Shown piece after piece: positions 26,023 to 34,802 of a stretch of 64,000 bases of DNA (the stretch's first letter is position 1; each line of letters starts with the position of its first letter). A model generated the notes under the pieces. It ran no database searches. It saw only the letters and a program-made list of their open reading frames with translations, and had not been told where the DNA came from. Source of the stretch: Micromonospora costi (GTDB taxonomy: Bacteria; Actinomycetota; Actinomycetes; Mycobacteriales; Micromonosporaceae); contig NZ_RBAN01000005.1 in the NCBI RefSeq assembly GCF_003626655.1, positions 186,001 to 250,000 of the forward strand, read 5' to 3'. The position numbers and the translations under genes are program-made.

Positions 26023-26817
26023 ATGGTTCGCTGGCGCACCCTCACCGGCCTGTTGGCCGCCGCGCTGGCCGCGGTGACCGCGGCCAGCCTCACCGTCGCG
26101 GCACCCGCCGCGGCGTCCGACGGAACGATGACGCCGTACGTCGTGGGCGGCACCCGCGCCGCCCAGGGTGAATTCCCGTTCATGGTGCGGCTCTCGATGG
26201 GCTGCGGCGGGGCCCTCTACAGCCCGCGGCTGGTGCTCACCGCCGCGCACTGCGTCGGCGCGACCGGCACCAACACGAGCATCACGGCAACGCTGGGCGT
26301 GGTGGACCTCCAGTCGTCCAGCCGGATCACCGTCCGGTCGAACTACGTCTACCGGGCGCCCGGCTACAACGGCAACGGCAAGGACTGGGCGCTGATCCGG
26401 CTCGCCACCCCCGTCTCCGGGCTCAGCACGCTGAAGATCGCGAACACGACCGCGTACGACAGCGGCACCTTCACGGTCGCCGGCTGGGGCGCCGCACGTG
26501 AGGGCGGCCCGCAGCAGCGGTACCTGCTCAAGGCGACGGTCCCGTTCGTGAGCGACTCGACCTGCAACGCCTATTACGGCGGCGACATCATTCCCGCCGA
26601 GGAGATCTGCGCCGGGTACGCGAGCGGCGGCGTGGACACCTGCCAGGGTGACTCGGGTGGCCCCATGTTCCGCCGCGACGCCAACAACGCCTGGATCCAG
26701 GTCGGCATCGTGAGCTGGGGCAACGGCTGCGCCCGGCCCAACTACCCGGGCGTCTACACCCAGGTCAGCTACTTCGCCTCGGCGATCGCCTCGGCCGCCG
26801 CGAGTCTCGGCGGCTGA
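26023..26817 (+). CDS. Secreted trypsin-like serine protease
   Basis: A 264-residue S1-family protease. A Sec signal peptide (to about residue 32) and a very short propeptide precede the activation site YVVGG. The triad is visible: His in LTAAHC, Asp in KDWALI, Ser in CQGDSGGP. An Asp six residues before the catalytic Ser (GVDTCQGDS) predicts trypsin-like cleavage after Arg/Lys. Cysteine pairs match Streptomyces griseus trypsin. The ATG follows GGAGGAACC. A strong terminator hairpin lies 15 bases after the stop. Confidence 0.94.
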   Translation: MVRWRTLTGLLAAALAAVTAASLTVAAPAAASDGTMTPYVVGGTRAAQGEFPFMVRLSMGCGGALYSPRLVLTAAHCVGATGTNTSITATLGVVDLQSSSRITVRSNYVYRAPGYNGNGKDWALIRLATPVSGLSTLKIANTTAYDSGTFTVAGWGAAREGGPQQRYLLKATVPFVSDSTCNAYYGGDIIPAEEICAGYASGGVDTCQGDSGGPMFRRDANNAWIQVGIVSWGNGCARPNYPGVYTQVSYFASAIASAAASLGG

Positions 26818-29800
26818 CCGTACGACCGATCGGGCGGCCCGGCTGGCGACCAGCCGGGCCGCCCCGTCGCGTCACCGCCGGGAGCGGACCACGCCGCCCC
26901 CTCCCCGGCGCAGCGGGCCAGCACGTCCTCGACCGGCAGCCGGCGCCCGTCCTCGTGGGCCGCCGCGAACCCGTCCTCGCCCAGCGCGGCCCGGATCCGG
27001 GCGGTCGCCCGACCGACGTCGGCCCGGTCGGCCGGCACCACCCGGTCGCCCGACGCCTCGCGCGCCGCGGTGGCCGCCCCGAGCAGCCGACCCGCGTCGT
27101 ACGACCGTCCCAGGAGCGCGCAGGCCGCGGCCAGGCCCGTCAGCACCTCCGGCGGGACCTGCCCGCCGCCCAGGTCCCGGCCCAGGTCAGCGGCCCGCAG
27201 ATGCCAGGTCAGCGCCGTGGCCGGATCGCCGCGGAGGTCGGCCAGGTAGCCCATCTCCGTCAGGACGCCGGTCAGGTACAGGGGCCGTCCCGGCCCGTGC
27301 TGCTGCCGCCCGGCCGCGTCCAGAAGGTTGCGCAGGTGCCCTTCGGCGGTGTCGAGGTCGCCCTCGCGGCGCGCGGCCGCGGCCAGGCAGAGTTCGGCGA
27401 ACACGGTCCCGAGCGGGACACCCTGTTCCGTGGCGAGCCGCAGCCCCCGCCCGCAGAACGCCCGCGTCGCGGGATAGTCGCCCTGTTGCAGCGCCACCCA
27501 GCCGAGCCAGCACAGCTGGCCGGACACCTCGAACCAGAGCCCCAGATCCTCGGCGAGCCGCAGGCCCTCCCGGTAGAGCTGGCTCGCGCGCTCGTAGTCC
27601 CCGGCCATGCCCGCCTGCGCCCCGAGCCACTCGGTGGCCTGGAGCAGCCCCCACCGGTCGCCGAGCGAGCGGAACAGTGCCGCGCCCTCCCCACCGTCAC
27701 GTGCCACCGCCGCCGCGTCGCCCCTCGTGTGGGCGTGCTTGGCGCGCAGGCTCAGCGTGGCGGCCACGCCCCAGTCGTCGCCGGCCCGCCGGAAGGAGTC
27801 CAGCAGTTCGTCCAGCAGGGCACCGGTGGCGTCCAGGTCACCGAGGTCGATCTCCGCGTACGCGAGGAACCACTCCGCCCGCGCCCGGCCCAGCGGATCG
27901 TCCACCCCGTCGTAGCGCCGCACGGCGGCGCGATGCCGCGCCGGCCAGTCGGCGACGTCGCCGAGCAGCAGGGAGAAGCCGAGATGCCAGACCGCGGCCC
28001 GGGCGCTCGCCGCGCCGCCCGCCGGGGACCACTCCAGCGCGGCACCGAGCCAGCGCCGGGCCTCGGCGAACCGGCCCCGCAGGAACCAGTACCAGCTCAG
28101 CGCGGTCGCCAGCCGCAGCGCGAGGTCCCCGTCGCGGTGTCGTACCGCCCCGTCAAGGGCGCCGCGCAGGTTCGCCGCCTCGGCGTCCAGGAGTCGCAGC
28201 CACCGGCGTTGGCCCGGCCCGTGGAGTTCGGCGGCCGCCCGCTCGGCCAGGCCGGCGTGGTACCGGTGGGCCCGCTCGCGGATCTCGTGGAGTTCGCCGG
28301 CCGCGGCCATCCGGTCGACGGCGTACGCGGCCACCGACTCCAGGAGCCGGTAGCGCGGGGTGTCGTCGCGGCCGGTCACGACCACGAGGGACCGGTCGAC
28401 GAGGCGGGCCAGCAGGTCCGGCACGGCCGTGGCCGGTACGCCGTCCGGCGCGCAGACCGCCCGCACCGCCTCGACCCGGCCGCCGTCGGCGTACGCGGCC
28501 AACCGGCGGAGCACCACCCGTTCCGGCTCGGTGAGCAGCTGCCAGCTCCACTCGACGGTCGCGAGGAGCGTCCGCTGGCGCGGTGGCACACCCCGGTGGC
28601 GTGCGGCGAGCACCGGAAACCGGTCGTCGAGGCCGGCGATCAGCCCACGGATGCCGAGCCCGCGGACCTGGGTGGCCGCCAGCTCCAGCGCGAGGGGGAT
28701 CCCGTCCAGTCGCCGGCACACGGTGGCGACCGCCGCCGCGTTTCCCGGGTCGAGGGTGAAGCCGCCGGCCGCGGCCGCGGCCCGGGCGACGAACAGGCGG
28801 ACGGCGTCGGAGCGTTCCAGCACCGCCACGTCGGTGCCGCCCGCGGGGTCGGGGACCGGCAGCGGCGGGACGGTCCACACCACCTCGCCCGGCAGCGCCA
28901 GTGGTTCCCGGCTGGTCGCGAGGACCCGCACCCGCGGCGCGGCCCGCAGCAGGAGAGCGGCCAGCCCGGCGACCGGCTCGACCAGGTGCTCGCAGGTGTC
29001 GAGGACGAGCAGCAGGTCACGGTCGCGCAGTGCACGGGCGAGCCGGTCGGCGGGCGCGGCGGGCCGGCCCTGCCCGGCAGCCACGTCCCGGACGTCGAGC
29101 ACGGACAGCACGAGGTCGGTCAGCGCGTGCAGCGCCTCCGGTGAATCGGAGCGGTCGAGAGCGGCCAGCTCCACCCACCACGCACCGTCCGGGTGCGACC
29201 GTGCGCGGGCCCGGGCCACATCCACGGCGAGGCGGCTCTTGCCGACGCCGCCCGTGCCGGTGAGCGTGACGAGCCGGTGCCGTTCCAGCAGCGCGTCCAG
29301 CTCGCGGAGCGCGTCGTCGCGGCCGATCAACGGCCCGAGCGGGGCCGGCAGGGTCGCGGACGGGTTCGCGACCTCCCGCGGTCCCACCACCGGCGCCGGC
29401 CCGGACGCCGCTGGTGCGGACAGCTCCGGGGCCTGGGTGAGGATCGCCTGGCGCAGCGCGGTCACCTCGGGCCCCGGGTCGAGGCCCAGCTCCTCGCGCA
29501 GGTGGTCGCGAAGGTCGTCGTAGCTGCGCAACGCGTCGGACTGCCGGCCCGCCCGGTACAGGGCGCGCATGTGCAGCGCACGGGCTCGCTCCCGCAAGGG
29601 CTGGCCTGCCAGCAGATCACCGAGTTCGCCGGCGACCAGCGCGTGCTCGCCGAGCCCCAGGCGGGTGTCGCACCAGTCCTCGACGGCGACCATCCGCTGT
29701 TCCTCGAGCCGGGCGGCCGCGGGAACGGCGTACGGCTCGTCGGCGAGGTCCGCGAAGGCCGGGCCCCGCCACAGCGCCAGCGCGTCCGCCAAGAGACCGG

Positions 29801-30167
29801 CCCTGACCCGGGCGTCCGTGGTCGCGCGCGCCCGTGTGACCAGGTGGTGGAAACGGTCGGCGTCCACCAGGTCCGGTCCGGACCGGATCCGGTAGCCGGG
29901 GGGTGGTGACGAGACGAGCGCCCGGCCGCCGGGCTCGGCGTCCTCCAGGACGCGGCGCAGCTGGGAGACCTTCGCCGAGAGGGCGCCGGCCGCGTTGCGC
30001 GGGGGTGCGTCGCCCCACAGGAGCGCGACGAGCCGGTCGCCGGACACGGGCTGCCCCTGGTGCAGGAGCAGCGCCGCGAGCAGGGCCCGCACCTTTCGGC
30101 CGGGCACCGCCACGACCGTGCCGTCGTCGGCCCAGACGGTGAGCGGACCCAGCACGCCGAACCGCAT
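26769..30167 (-). CDS. SARP/AfsR-type transcriptional regulator with NB-ARC and TPR domains
   Basis: A 1132-residue regulator. The ATG at 30167 is chosen because the OmpR-like winged helix begins there (MRFGVLGPLTVW). The upstream continuation of the frame has no family character. Domains: winged helix 1-95, bacterial activation domain 97-245, NB-ARC ATPase from about 278 with Walker A GTGGVGKS (304-311) and Walker B LLLVLDTCEH, then TPR-like helices over about 690-1050. Such proteins activate secondary-metabolism or secretion genes by binding 11-bp-spaced direct repeats; such a pair occurs at 30243-30260, next to the divergent esterase gene. The 3' end overlaps the protease gene by 49 bp and reads through that gene's terminator. 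Confidence 0.9.
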   Translation of the reverse strand: MRFGVLGPLTVWADDGTVVAVPGRKVRALLAALLLHQGQPVSGDRLVALLWGDAPPRNAAGALSAKVSQLRRVLEDAEPGGRALVSSPPPGYRIRSGPDLVDADRFHHLVTRARATTDARVRAGLLADALALWRGPAFADLADEPYAVPAAARLEEQRMVAVEDWCDTRLGLGEHALVAGELGDLLAGQPLRERARALHMRALYRAGRQSDALRSYDDLRDHLREELGLDPGPEVTALRQAILTQAPELSAPAASGPAPVVGPREVANPSATLPAPLGPLIGRDDALRELDALLERHRLVTLTGTGGVGKSRLAVDVARARARSHPDGAWWVELAALDRSDSPEALHALTDLVLSVLDVRDVAAGQGRPAAPADRLARALRDRDLLLVLDTCEHLVEPVAGLAALLLRAAPRVRVLATSREPLALPGEVVWTVPPLPVPDPAGGTDVAVLERSDAVRLFVARAAAAAGGFTLDPGNAAAVATVCRRLDGIPLALELAATQVRGLGIRGLIAGLDDRFPVLAARHRGVPPRQRTLLATVEWSWQLLTEPERVVLRRLAAYADGGRVEAVRAVCAPDGVPATAVPDLLARLVDRSLVVVTGRDDTPRYRLLESVAAYAVDRMAAAGELHEIRERAHRYHAGLAERAAAELHGPGQRRWLRLLDAEAANLRGALDGAVRHRDGDLALRLATALSWYWFLRGRFAEARRWLGAALEWSPAGGAASARAAVWHLGFSLLLGDVADWPARHRAAVRRYDGVDDPLGRARAEWFLAYAEIDLGDLDATGALLDELLDSFRRAGDDWGVAATLSLRAKHAHTRGDAAAVARDGGEGAALFRSLGDRWGLLQATEWLGAQAGMAGDYERASQLYREGLRLAEDLGLWFEVSGQLCWLGWVALQQGDYPATRAFCGRGLRLATEQGVPLGTVFAELCLAAAARREGDLDTAEGHLRNLLDAAGRQQHGPGRPLYLTGVLTEMGYLADLRGDPATALTWHLRAADLGRDLGGGQVPPEVLTGLAAACALLGRSYDAGRLLGAATAAREASGDRVVPADRADVGRATARIRAALGEDGFAAAHEDGRRLPVEDVLARCAGEGAAWSAPGGDATGRPGWSPAGPPDRSYGQPPRLAAAEAIAEAK
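26832..26864 (+). terminator. Strong terminator hairpin after the serine protease gene
   Basis: Perfect 15-bp arms (26832-26846 and 26850-26864, starting GGGCGGCCCGG) enclose a 3-base loop. It lies 15 bases after the protease stop codon. It also falls inside the C-terminal coding part of the opposite SARP gene. Confidence 0.85.
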
Positions 30168-30242
30168 GCCGGCCAGGATACGGCCGCCGCCGGACGTCGT
30201 GGGGGAGCGGCGTGGGGCCTGACGTGAGCGGGGCGGCCGGGG

Positions 30243-30260
30243 ACCGTAAACAAACCGTAA
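30243..30260 (+). promoter_or_regulatory. Putative SARP-binding direct repeats
   Basis: The heptamer ACCGTAA occurs at 30243-30249 and again at 30254-30260, an exact 11-bp period. SARP proteins bind heptamer direct repeats at this spacing, just upstream of a -10 element. CACAGT at 30272-30277 could serve as that -10 for the rightward esterase gene. A degenerate PhoP box on the other strand is an alternative reading. Confidence 0.5.
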
Positions 30261-30354
30261 GGCCCGGTCCCCACAGTGGGTGGCGTCGGGCCGGCCGCCG
30301 CAGCACGGGTGGGCCGGCCACCTCGCCCCGCACCATCCACGAAGGGACCCCGCC

Positions 30355-31626
30355 GTGTCACGACCTCGTGTCCTCGCCGCACTCGTCACCCTCGCGGTGC
30401 TCGTGCCGAGCGCTCCCGCCACCGCGGCGACCGGCGGCCGCCCCGCGCCACCGGGCCCGGGCGGCTGGTCCGCCGCGTGGACCGCGGCCCACCACCACCC
30501 GGTGCCCGGCAACGAGTGGGACGGCCCGAACTGGTCGACGGACGGCTTCGCCGACGCGTCCGTCCGGCAGGTGGTGCGCGTCAGCGCCGGCGGCGCTCTG
30601 GTCCGGGTCCGGCTGTCCAACCGGTACGGCACGCGACCGCTGCGGCTGGCCGGGGCGACCATCGGCCGATCCGGCGGCGGCGCGGCGGTGCGCCCCGGCA
30701 CCCTGCGCCCGCTCACCTTCGACCGCCGGCTCTCGACGAGCATCCCGCCCGGCGCGGAGGCGACCTCCGACCCGGTGGCGCTTCCCGTCCGGGCCCTGGA
30801 CGCGCTGACCGTCACCCTGTACGACGCGCACGGCAGCGGACCGGCGACGTTCCACCAGACCGGCCTCACCACCACGTACCGTGCGTCCGGCGACCACCGT
30901 TTCGACAGGGGGGCCGCCGCCTTCGCCGGTGAGACCAGCCAGGCGTGGTACTACCTCGCCGGCGTCGACGTCGCCGGCTCCCGGACCCGCGGCACGGTGG
31001 TGGCGTTCGGCGACTCGCACACCGACGGCTACGGCTCCACCCCGGGCGCCGACAACCGCTACCCGGATGAACTCGCCGAGCAGCTGTTGGCCGCCGGCCG
31101 TCCGCTCGCCGTGGCGAACGCCGGCATCAGCGGCAACAAGCTGCTCGCCGACTCGCCCTGCTACGGGGAGCGGGGCACCCGCCGGTTCGGGGGGGACGTG
31201 CTCGAGCAACCCGGCGTGCGGGCGGCGGTCGTCCTGATCGGCCTCAACGACATCGGCGCCGGCGGGTATCCCGACTTCGGCTGCGGCGCCTCGCCCGTGG
31301 TGACGACCGGGCAGCTGGTCGCCGGTCACCGGGCGCTGATCCGCGCCGCGCGGGCCCGGGGGGTCACGGTCATCGGCGCGACCCTGCCGCCCATCAAGAA
31401 CGCGACGGGGTACGACTCCCCGGAGAAGGAGGCGGTCCGGGACGCGCTGAACCACTGGATCCGCACCAGCGGCGAGTACGACGCCGTCGCCGACCTCGAC
31501 CGGATCCTCGCCGACCCGGCCGATCCGGACGCTCTCAACCCCGCGTACGACCACGGCGACCACCTGCACCTCAACGACGCCGGCGCGGCGCGGGCGGCCG
31601 CCGCCGTGGCGGCGCTCGTCCGCTGA
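30355..31626 (+). CDS. Secreted SGNH/GDSL-family esterase
   Basis: A 423-residue exported hydrolase. GAAGGGACCCCGCC before GTG 30355 sets the start, and a signal peptide runs to about residue 26 (APATAATGG). Residues of about 35-195 form an N-terminal beta domain common to this subfamily. The catalytic domain then opens with the nucleophile block VVAFGDSHTDGYGS, has the oxyanion Gly/Asn in AGISGNK and GLNDIG, and ends with the Asp-His pair in HGDHLHLNDAG. Substrates are probably acyl or acetyl esters on polysaccharides or lipids. It is divergent from the SARP gene and lies beside putative SARP sites. Confidence 0.9.
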   Translation: MSRPRVLAALVTLAVLVPSAPATAATGGRPAPPGPGGWSAAWTAAHHHPVPGNEWDGPNWSTDGFADASVRQVVRVSAGGALVRVRLSNRYGTRPLRLAGATIGRSGGGAAVRPGTLRPLTFDRRLSTSIPPGAEATSDPVALPVRALDALTVTLYDAHGSGPATFHQTGLTTTYRASGDHRFDRGAAAFAGETSQAWYYLAGVDVAGSRTRGTVVAFGDSHTDGYGSTPGADNRYPDELAEQLLAAGRPLAVANAGISGNKLLADSPCYGERGTRRFGGDVLEQPGVRAAVVLIGLNDIGAGGYPDFGCGASPVVTTGQLVAGHRALIRAARARGVTVIGATLPPIKNATGYDSPEKEAVRDALNHWIRTSGEYDAVADLDRILADPADPDALNPAYDHGDHLHLNDAGAARAAAAVAALVR

Positions 31627-31659
31627 CCACCACCCCACGGCTCCGGAAAGGACCAGACC

Positions 31660-32004
31660 ATGGCACGCGACATCGACGAGTACGTGGGCCGGCTGCCCGC
31701 CGACCAGCGGGACATCGTCGCCGCGCTCCGCGACCTGATGCGCACCTGCGCCCCCGACGCCCGGGAGGTGATCAGTCGCGGCTCGCTCGCCTGGCAGGGC
31801 GACCGCATCCTCGCCATCGTGAGTCTCAGTAAGACGCACGTGACCTTCGCGTTCGCCCGCGGAGCGGAGTTCACCGACGACCACGGCCTGCTCGACGGGA
31901 TCGGCAAGGCCACACGCCACGTGAAGATCAAGAAGGCGGACAGCCTGCCGCGCGCCGCGCTGGGCGACTACGTACGCCAGGCGGTCCTGCTCGACCGGAC
32001 GTGA
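31660..32004 (+). CDS. DUF1801-family protein
   Basis: A 114-residue small protein of the DUF1801/YdhG-like fold. The N-terminal DIDEYVGRLPADQRDIVAALRDLM and the later ILAIVSLSKTHVTFAF and KIKKADSLP segments match the family layout. The function is not established. GGAAAGGACCAGACC precedes the ATG. It starts 33 bases after the esterase gene and may be cotranscribed with it. Confidence 0.8.
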   Translation: MARDIDEYVGRLPADQRDIVAALRDLMRTCAPDAREVISRGSLAWQGDRILAIVSLSKTHVTFAFARGAEFTDDHGLLDGIGKATRHVKIKKADSLPRAALGDYVRQAVLLDRT

Positions 32005-32188
32005 CGCGGTCGCGGCCGTCCCGCTCGGCCTGGCCGGCGGGGCGGCCGCGGCTCGCCCGGTTCGGCGCCCGCGTCTGGTGCGACCGGCCGCGCGACCCGG
32101 GGCGGTGCCGGTAATGTCCGCGTATGTCGACACCGGGCCTCGGGCCGCCCGAGGCAACCAGCCGCCGGTCGCTGCAGGGAGGACCGTC

Positions 32189-34159
32189 GTGAGCGAGCGG
32201 CAGCAGCCGGACCCGCCGGACGAGGCGCCCGGGGCGCGCTCCCTCGGAACCACCAGTCCGAACGTCCACGACACGGTGCGGCTCGCGCTGGTCGTCGGCG
32301 CGCTCGGGGTCGTCTTCGGCGACATCGGCACGAGCCCGATCTACACCATGCAGACGGTGTTCAGCCCGAGCGATCCCCACCCGGTGCCGGTCAGCACCGA
32401 GAACGTGTTCGGGGTCGTGTCGCTGGTCTTCTGGTCGGTGATGACCATCGTGACGGTCACCTACGTCCTTCTGGCCATGCGCGCGGACAACCAGGGTGAG
32501 GGCGGCATCATGGCCCTCATCACCCTGCTCCGGCGGCATTCCCCGCGGCCCGGAACGCGGACCGCCGTGCTGCTGGCGGGGATCGGGATCTTCGGCGCCG
32601 CGCTGTTCTTCGGCGACAGCATGATCACGCCGGCGATCTCGGTGCTCTCCGCGGTCGAGGGCCTGCGGGTCGTCCAACCGTCGCTGCACGAGCTGGTCCT
32701 ACCGATCACCGCGGTGATCATCCTGGTGCTGTTCCTGCTGCAGCGGCGGGGGAGCGCGACGGTCGGTCGCCTGTTCGGACCCGTCATGATCATCTGGTTC
32801 CTGGCCGTCGCCGCCTGCGGCGTGAAGGGCATCTTCGCCCACCCGGACATCCTGCGGGCGCTGTCACCGACGTACGCCGTGGGCTTCCTGGTCGGTCGCC
32901 TCGACGTCGCGTTCTTCGCCCTCGCCGCGGTCGTGCTGGCCGTCACCGGCGCCGAGGCGCTGTACGCCGACATGGGTCACTTCGGCCGGCGGTCGATCAC
33001 GCGGGCCTGGCTCGTCCTCGTGTTCCCCGCCTGCGCGCTGAGCTACCTGGGCCAGGGCGCGTTGATCCTCGACGATCCGGCCCACATCGCCAGCCCGTTC
33101 TTCCTGCTCGTACCCGACTGGGCGCGGCTGCCCATGGTGCTGCTCGCCACCGCGGCCACGGTCATCGCCTCCCAGGCCGTGATCACCGGTGCGTTCTCTC
33201 TCGCGTCGCAGGCCGCCGAACTCGGCTACCTTCCGAGACTGCGGATCCTGCACACCTCGGAATCGGCGATCGGGCAGGTCTACGTCCCCTGGGTCAACTG
33301 GATCCTGCTGGTCGCCGTGCTCACCCTGGTCTTCGCCTTCCGGAGCTCGACGGCCCTGGCCTTCACGTACGGCATGGCGGTGACCGGGACGATCGCGATC
33401 ACCACCCTGATGTTCTTCTACGTCGGCCGCTGGCGGTGGAACGTCCCGCAGTGGCTGCTCGTCCTCGGCGCGATCCCGCTGCTGGTGGTGGACCTGCTGT
33501 TCCTCTCGGCGAACGGGACCAAGCTGCTGCACGGCGCGTGGGTGCCGCTGCTCATCGGCCTGGCCGCGTTCACCGTCATGACCACCTGGCAGCGCGGACG
33601 CGAGATCGTCACCGCCGAACGGCAACGCCGCGAGGGCTCGCTGCGCGAGTTCGTGGAGCGGCTGCGCCAGGACGGGGTACTGGCCCGACGCGTCCCGGGC
33701 ACGGCCGTGTTCCTCAACCGGGGCAAGGAGACCGCGCCGCTGGCCATGCGTGCGAACGTGGAGCACAACCACGTACGCCACGAACACGTGCTGATCCTGT
33801 CGATCGACACCGAGCCGGTGCCCCGCGTTCCGGCGCACCGGCAGATCGTCGTCGACGACCTCGGCTACGCCGACGACGGCATCACGCACGTGAGCGCCCG
33901 CTTCGGCTACATGGAGTCACCGGACGTCCCCGAGGTGCTCCGCAGGCTCGACCCGATCGCCACCGAGGGGCCCCTCCAGGTCGAGGAGGCGTCCTACTTC
34001 CTCTCCACGATCGAGCTGCGGCCCGGCGACCGGCCCACGATGCCGCGGTGGCGCAAGCGCCTGTTCATCACGACCTCCCACATCACGGCCGACGCGGCCG
34101 AGCACTTCTGCCTGCCACGCGATCGGACGGTGATCATGGGTTCCCACATCGAGCTGTAG
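32189..34159 (+). CDS. kup: KUP-family potassium uptake transporter
   Basis: A 656-residue potassium/proton symporter of normal family length. The GTG at 32189 follows AGGGAGGACCGTC; the frame extends upstream without family character. Conserved segments are GVVFGDIGTSPIYTMQTVF, DNQGEGGIMAL, FFGDSMITPAISVLSAVEG and DMGHFGRRSI, followed by a C-terminal cytosolic domain with TAVFLNRG and a HEHVLILSI segment. About 12 membrane helices are expected. A TAATGT at 32112-32117 is a possible -10 element. Confidence 0.95.
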   Translation: MSERQQPDPPDEAPGARSLGTTSPNVHDTVRLALVVGALGVVFGDIGTSPIYTMQTVFSPSDPHPVPVSTENVFGVVSLVFWSVMTIVTVTYVLLAMRADNQGEGGIMALITLLRRHSPRPGTRTAVLLAGIGIFGAALFFGDSMITPAISVLSAVEGLRVVQPSLHELVLPITAVIILVLFLLQRRGSATVGRLFGPVMIIWFLAVAACGVKGIFAHPDILRALSPTYAVGFLVGRLDVAFFALAAVVLAVTGAEALYADMGHFGRRSITRAWLVLVFPACALSYLGQGALILDDPAHIASPFFLLVPDWARLPMVLLATAATVIASQAVITGAFSLASQAAELGYLPRLRILHTSESAIGQVYVPWVNWILLVAVLTLVFAFRSSTALAFTYGMAVTGTIAITTLMFFYVGRWRWNVPQWLLVLGAIPLLVVDLLFLSANGTKLLHGAWVPLLIGLAAFTVMTTWQRGREIVTAERQRREGSLREFVERLRQDGVLARRVPGTAVFLNRGKETAPLAMRANVEHNHVRHEHVLILSIDTEPVPRVPAHRQIVVDDLGYADDGITHVSARFGYMESPDVPEVLRRLDPIATEGPLQVEEASYFLSTIELRPGDRPTMPRWRKRLFITTSHITADAAEHFCLPRDRTVIMGSHIEL

Positions 34160-34250
34160 CACGCGGGACAACAGCGGACAGCGGGAGCGGTTGGCCCGCT
34201 TCCTTCCGGGAACGGGCGAAGGACCCTCGACGCACCGAACGGAGACGACG

Positions 34251-34802
34251 ATGGCCAGCAGCGTGGGCGGGTTCCGGGCCGAGTGGACGCCGGCGAGCCT
34301 CCGCCTGCCCGGCATCGTGCTGGGGGTCGGACTCGGCGGTTTCGTCGACGGCATCCTCCTGCACCAGCTCCTGCAGTGGCACCACCTGTTGAGTAGCACG
34401 AACAGCGACCACATCGGAGTGCGCTACTACAACCCGAAGACGGTGCCGGGCCTGGAGATGAACACCGTGTGGGACGGCGTCTTCCACACCGTCTGCTGGC
34501 TCGCCGTGCTGGTGGGCCTCGCGGTCCTCTACTCCCGGGTCACCCACCACCGTCGCCGGGTGTGGACCTCCCGCGTCCTGTGGGGCTGGATCCTGGCCGG
34601 CTGGGGCGTGTTCAACCTCGTCGAAGGCGTCCTGGACCACCACATCCTCGCCATCCACCACGTCCACGGCGGCCCGCAGCAGTTGTGGTGGGACATCGGC
34701 TTCCTGGTCCTGGGCGCGCTGCTGCTCGCCGGCGGACACCTGCTCCAGCGCGGCGGCCGGTCCTTCGACCCCGAGCCCGGCGAGGCCGGGCGGGCCACCT
34801 GA
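34251..34802 (+). CDS. DUF2243-family membrane protein
   Basis: A 183-residue membrane protein with about four helices. The family marker GLGGFVDGILLHQLLQWHH is near residue 30, with further histidine-rich stretches (VEGVLDHHILAIHHVH) in later helices. ACGGAGACGACG precedes the ATG at 34251. Its stop overlaps the start of the CtaG-like gene (TGATG), so the two are translationally coupled. Pairing of DUF2243 with CtaG-like genes suggests a link to metal or heme handling for oxidases, but its function is unknown. Confidence 0.85.
   Translation: MASSVGGFRAEWTPASLRLPGIVLGVGLGGFVDGILLHQLLQWHHLLSSTNSDHIGVRYYNPKTVPGLEMNTVWDGVFHTVCWLAVLVGLAVLYSRVTHHRRRVWTSRVLWGWILAGWGVFNLVEGVLDHHILAIHHVHGGPQQLWWDIGFLVLGALLLAGGHLLQRGGRSFDPEPGEAGRAT

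Noticed and set aside
30168..30875. N-terminal extension of the SARP regulator
   Set aside because: The winged-helix domain starts exactly at ATG 30167. The extension crosses the divergent promoter and the esterase gene.
30358..32331. A 657-codon leftward frame across the esterase and DUF1801 genes
   Set aside because: No family character and repetitive V/G/R/D composition; it opposes three well-supported genes.
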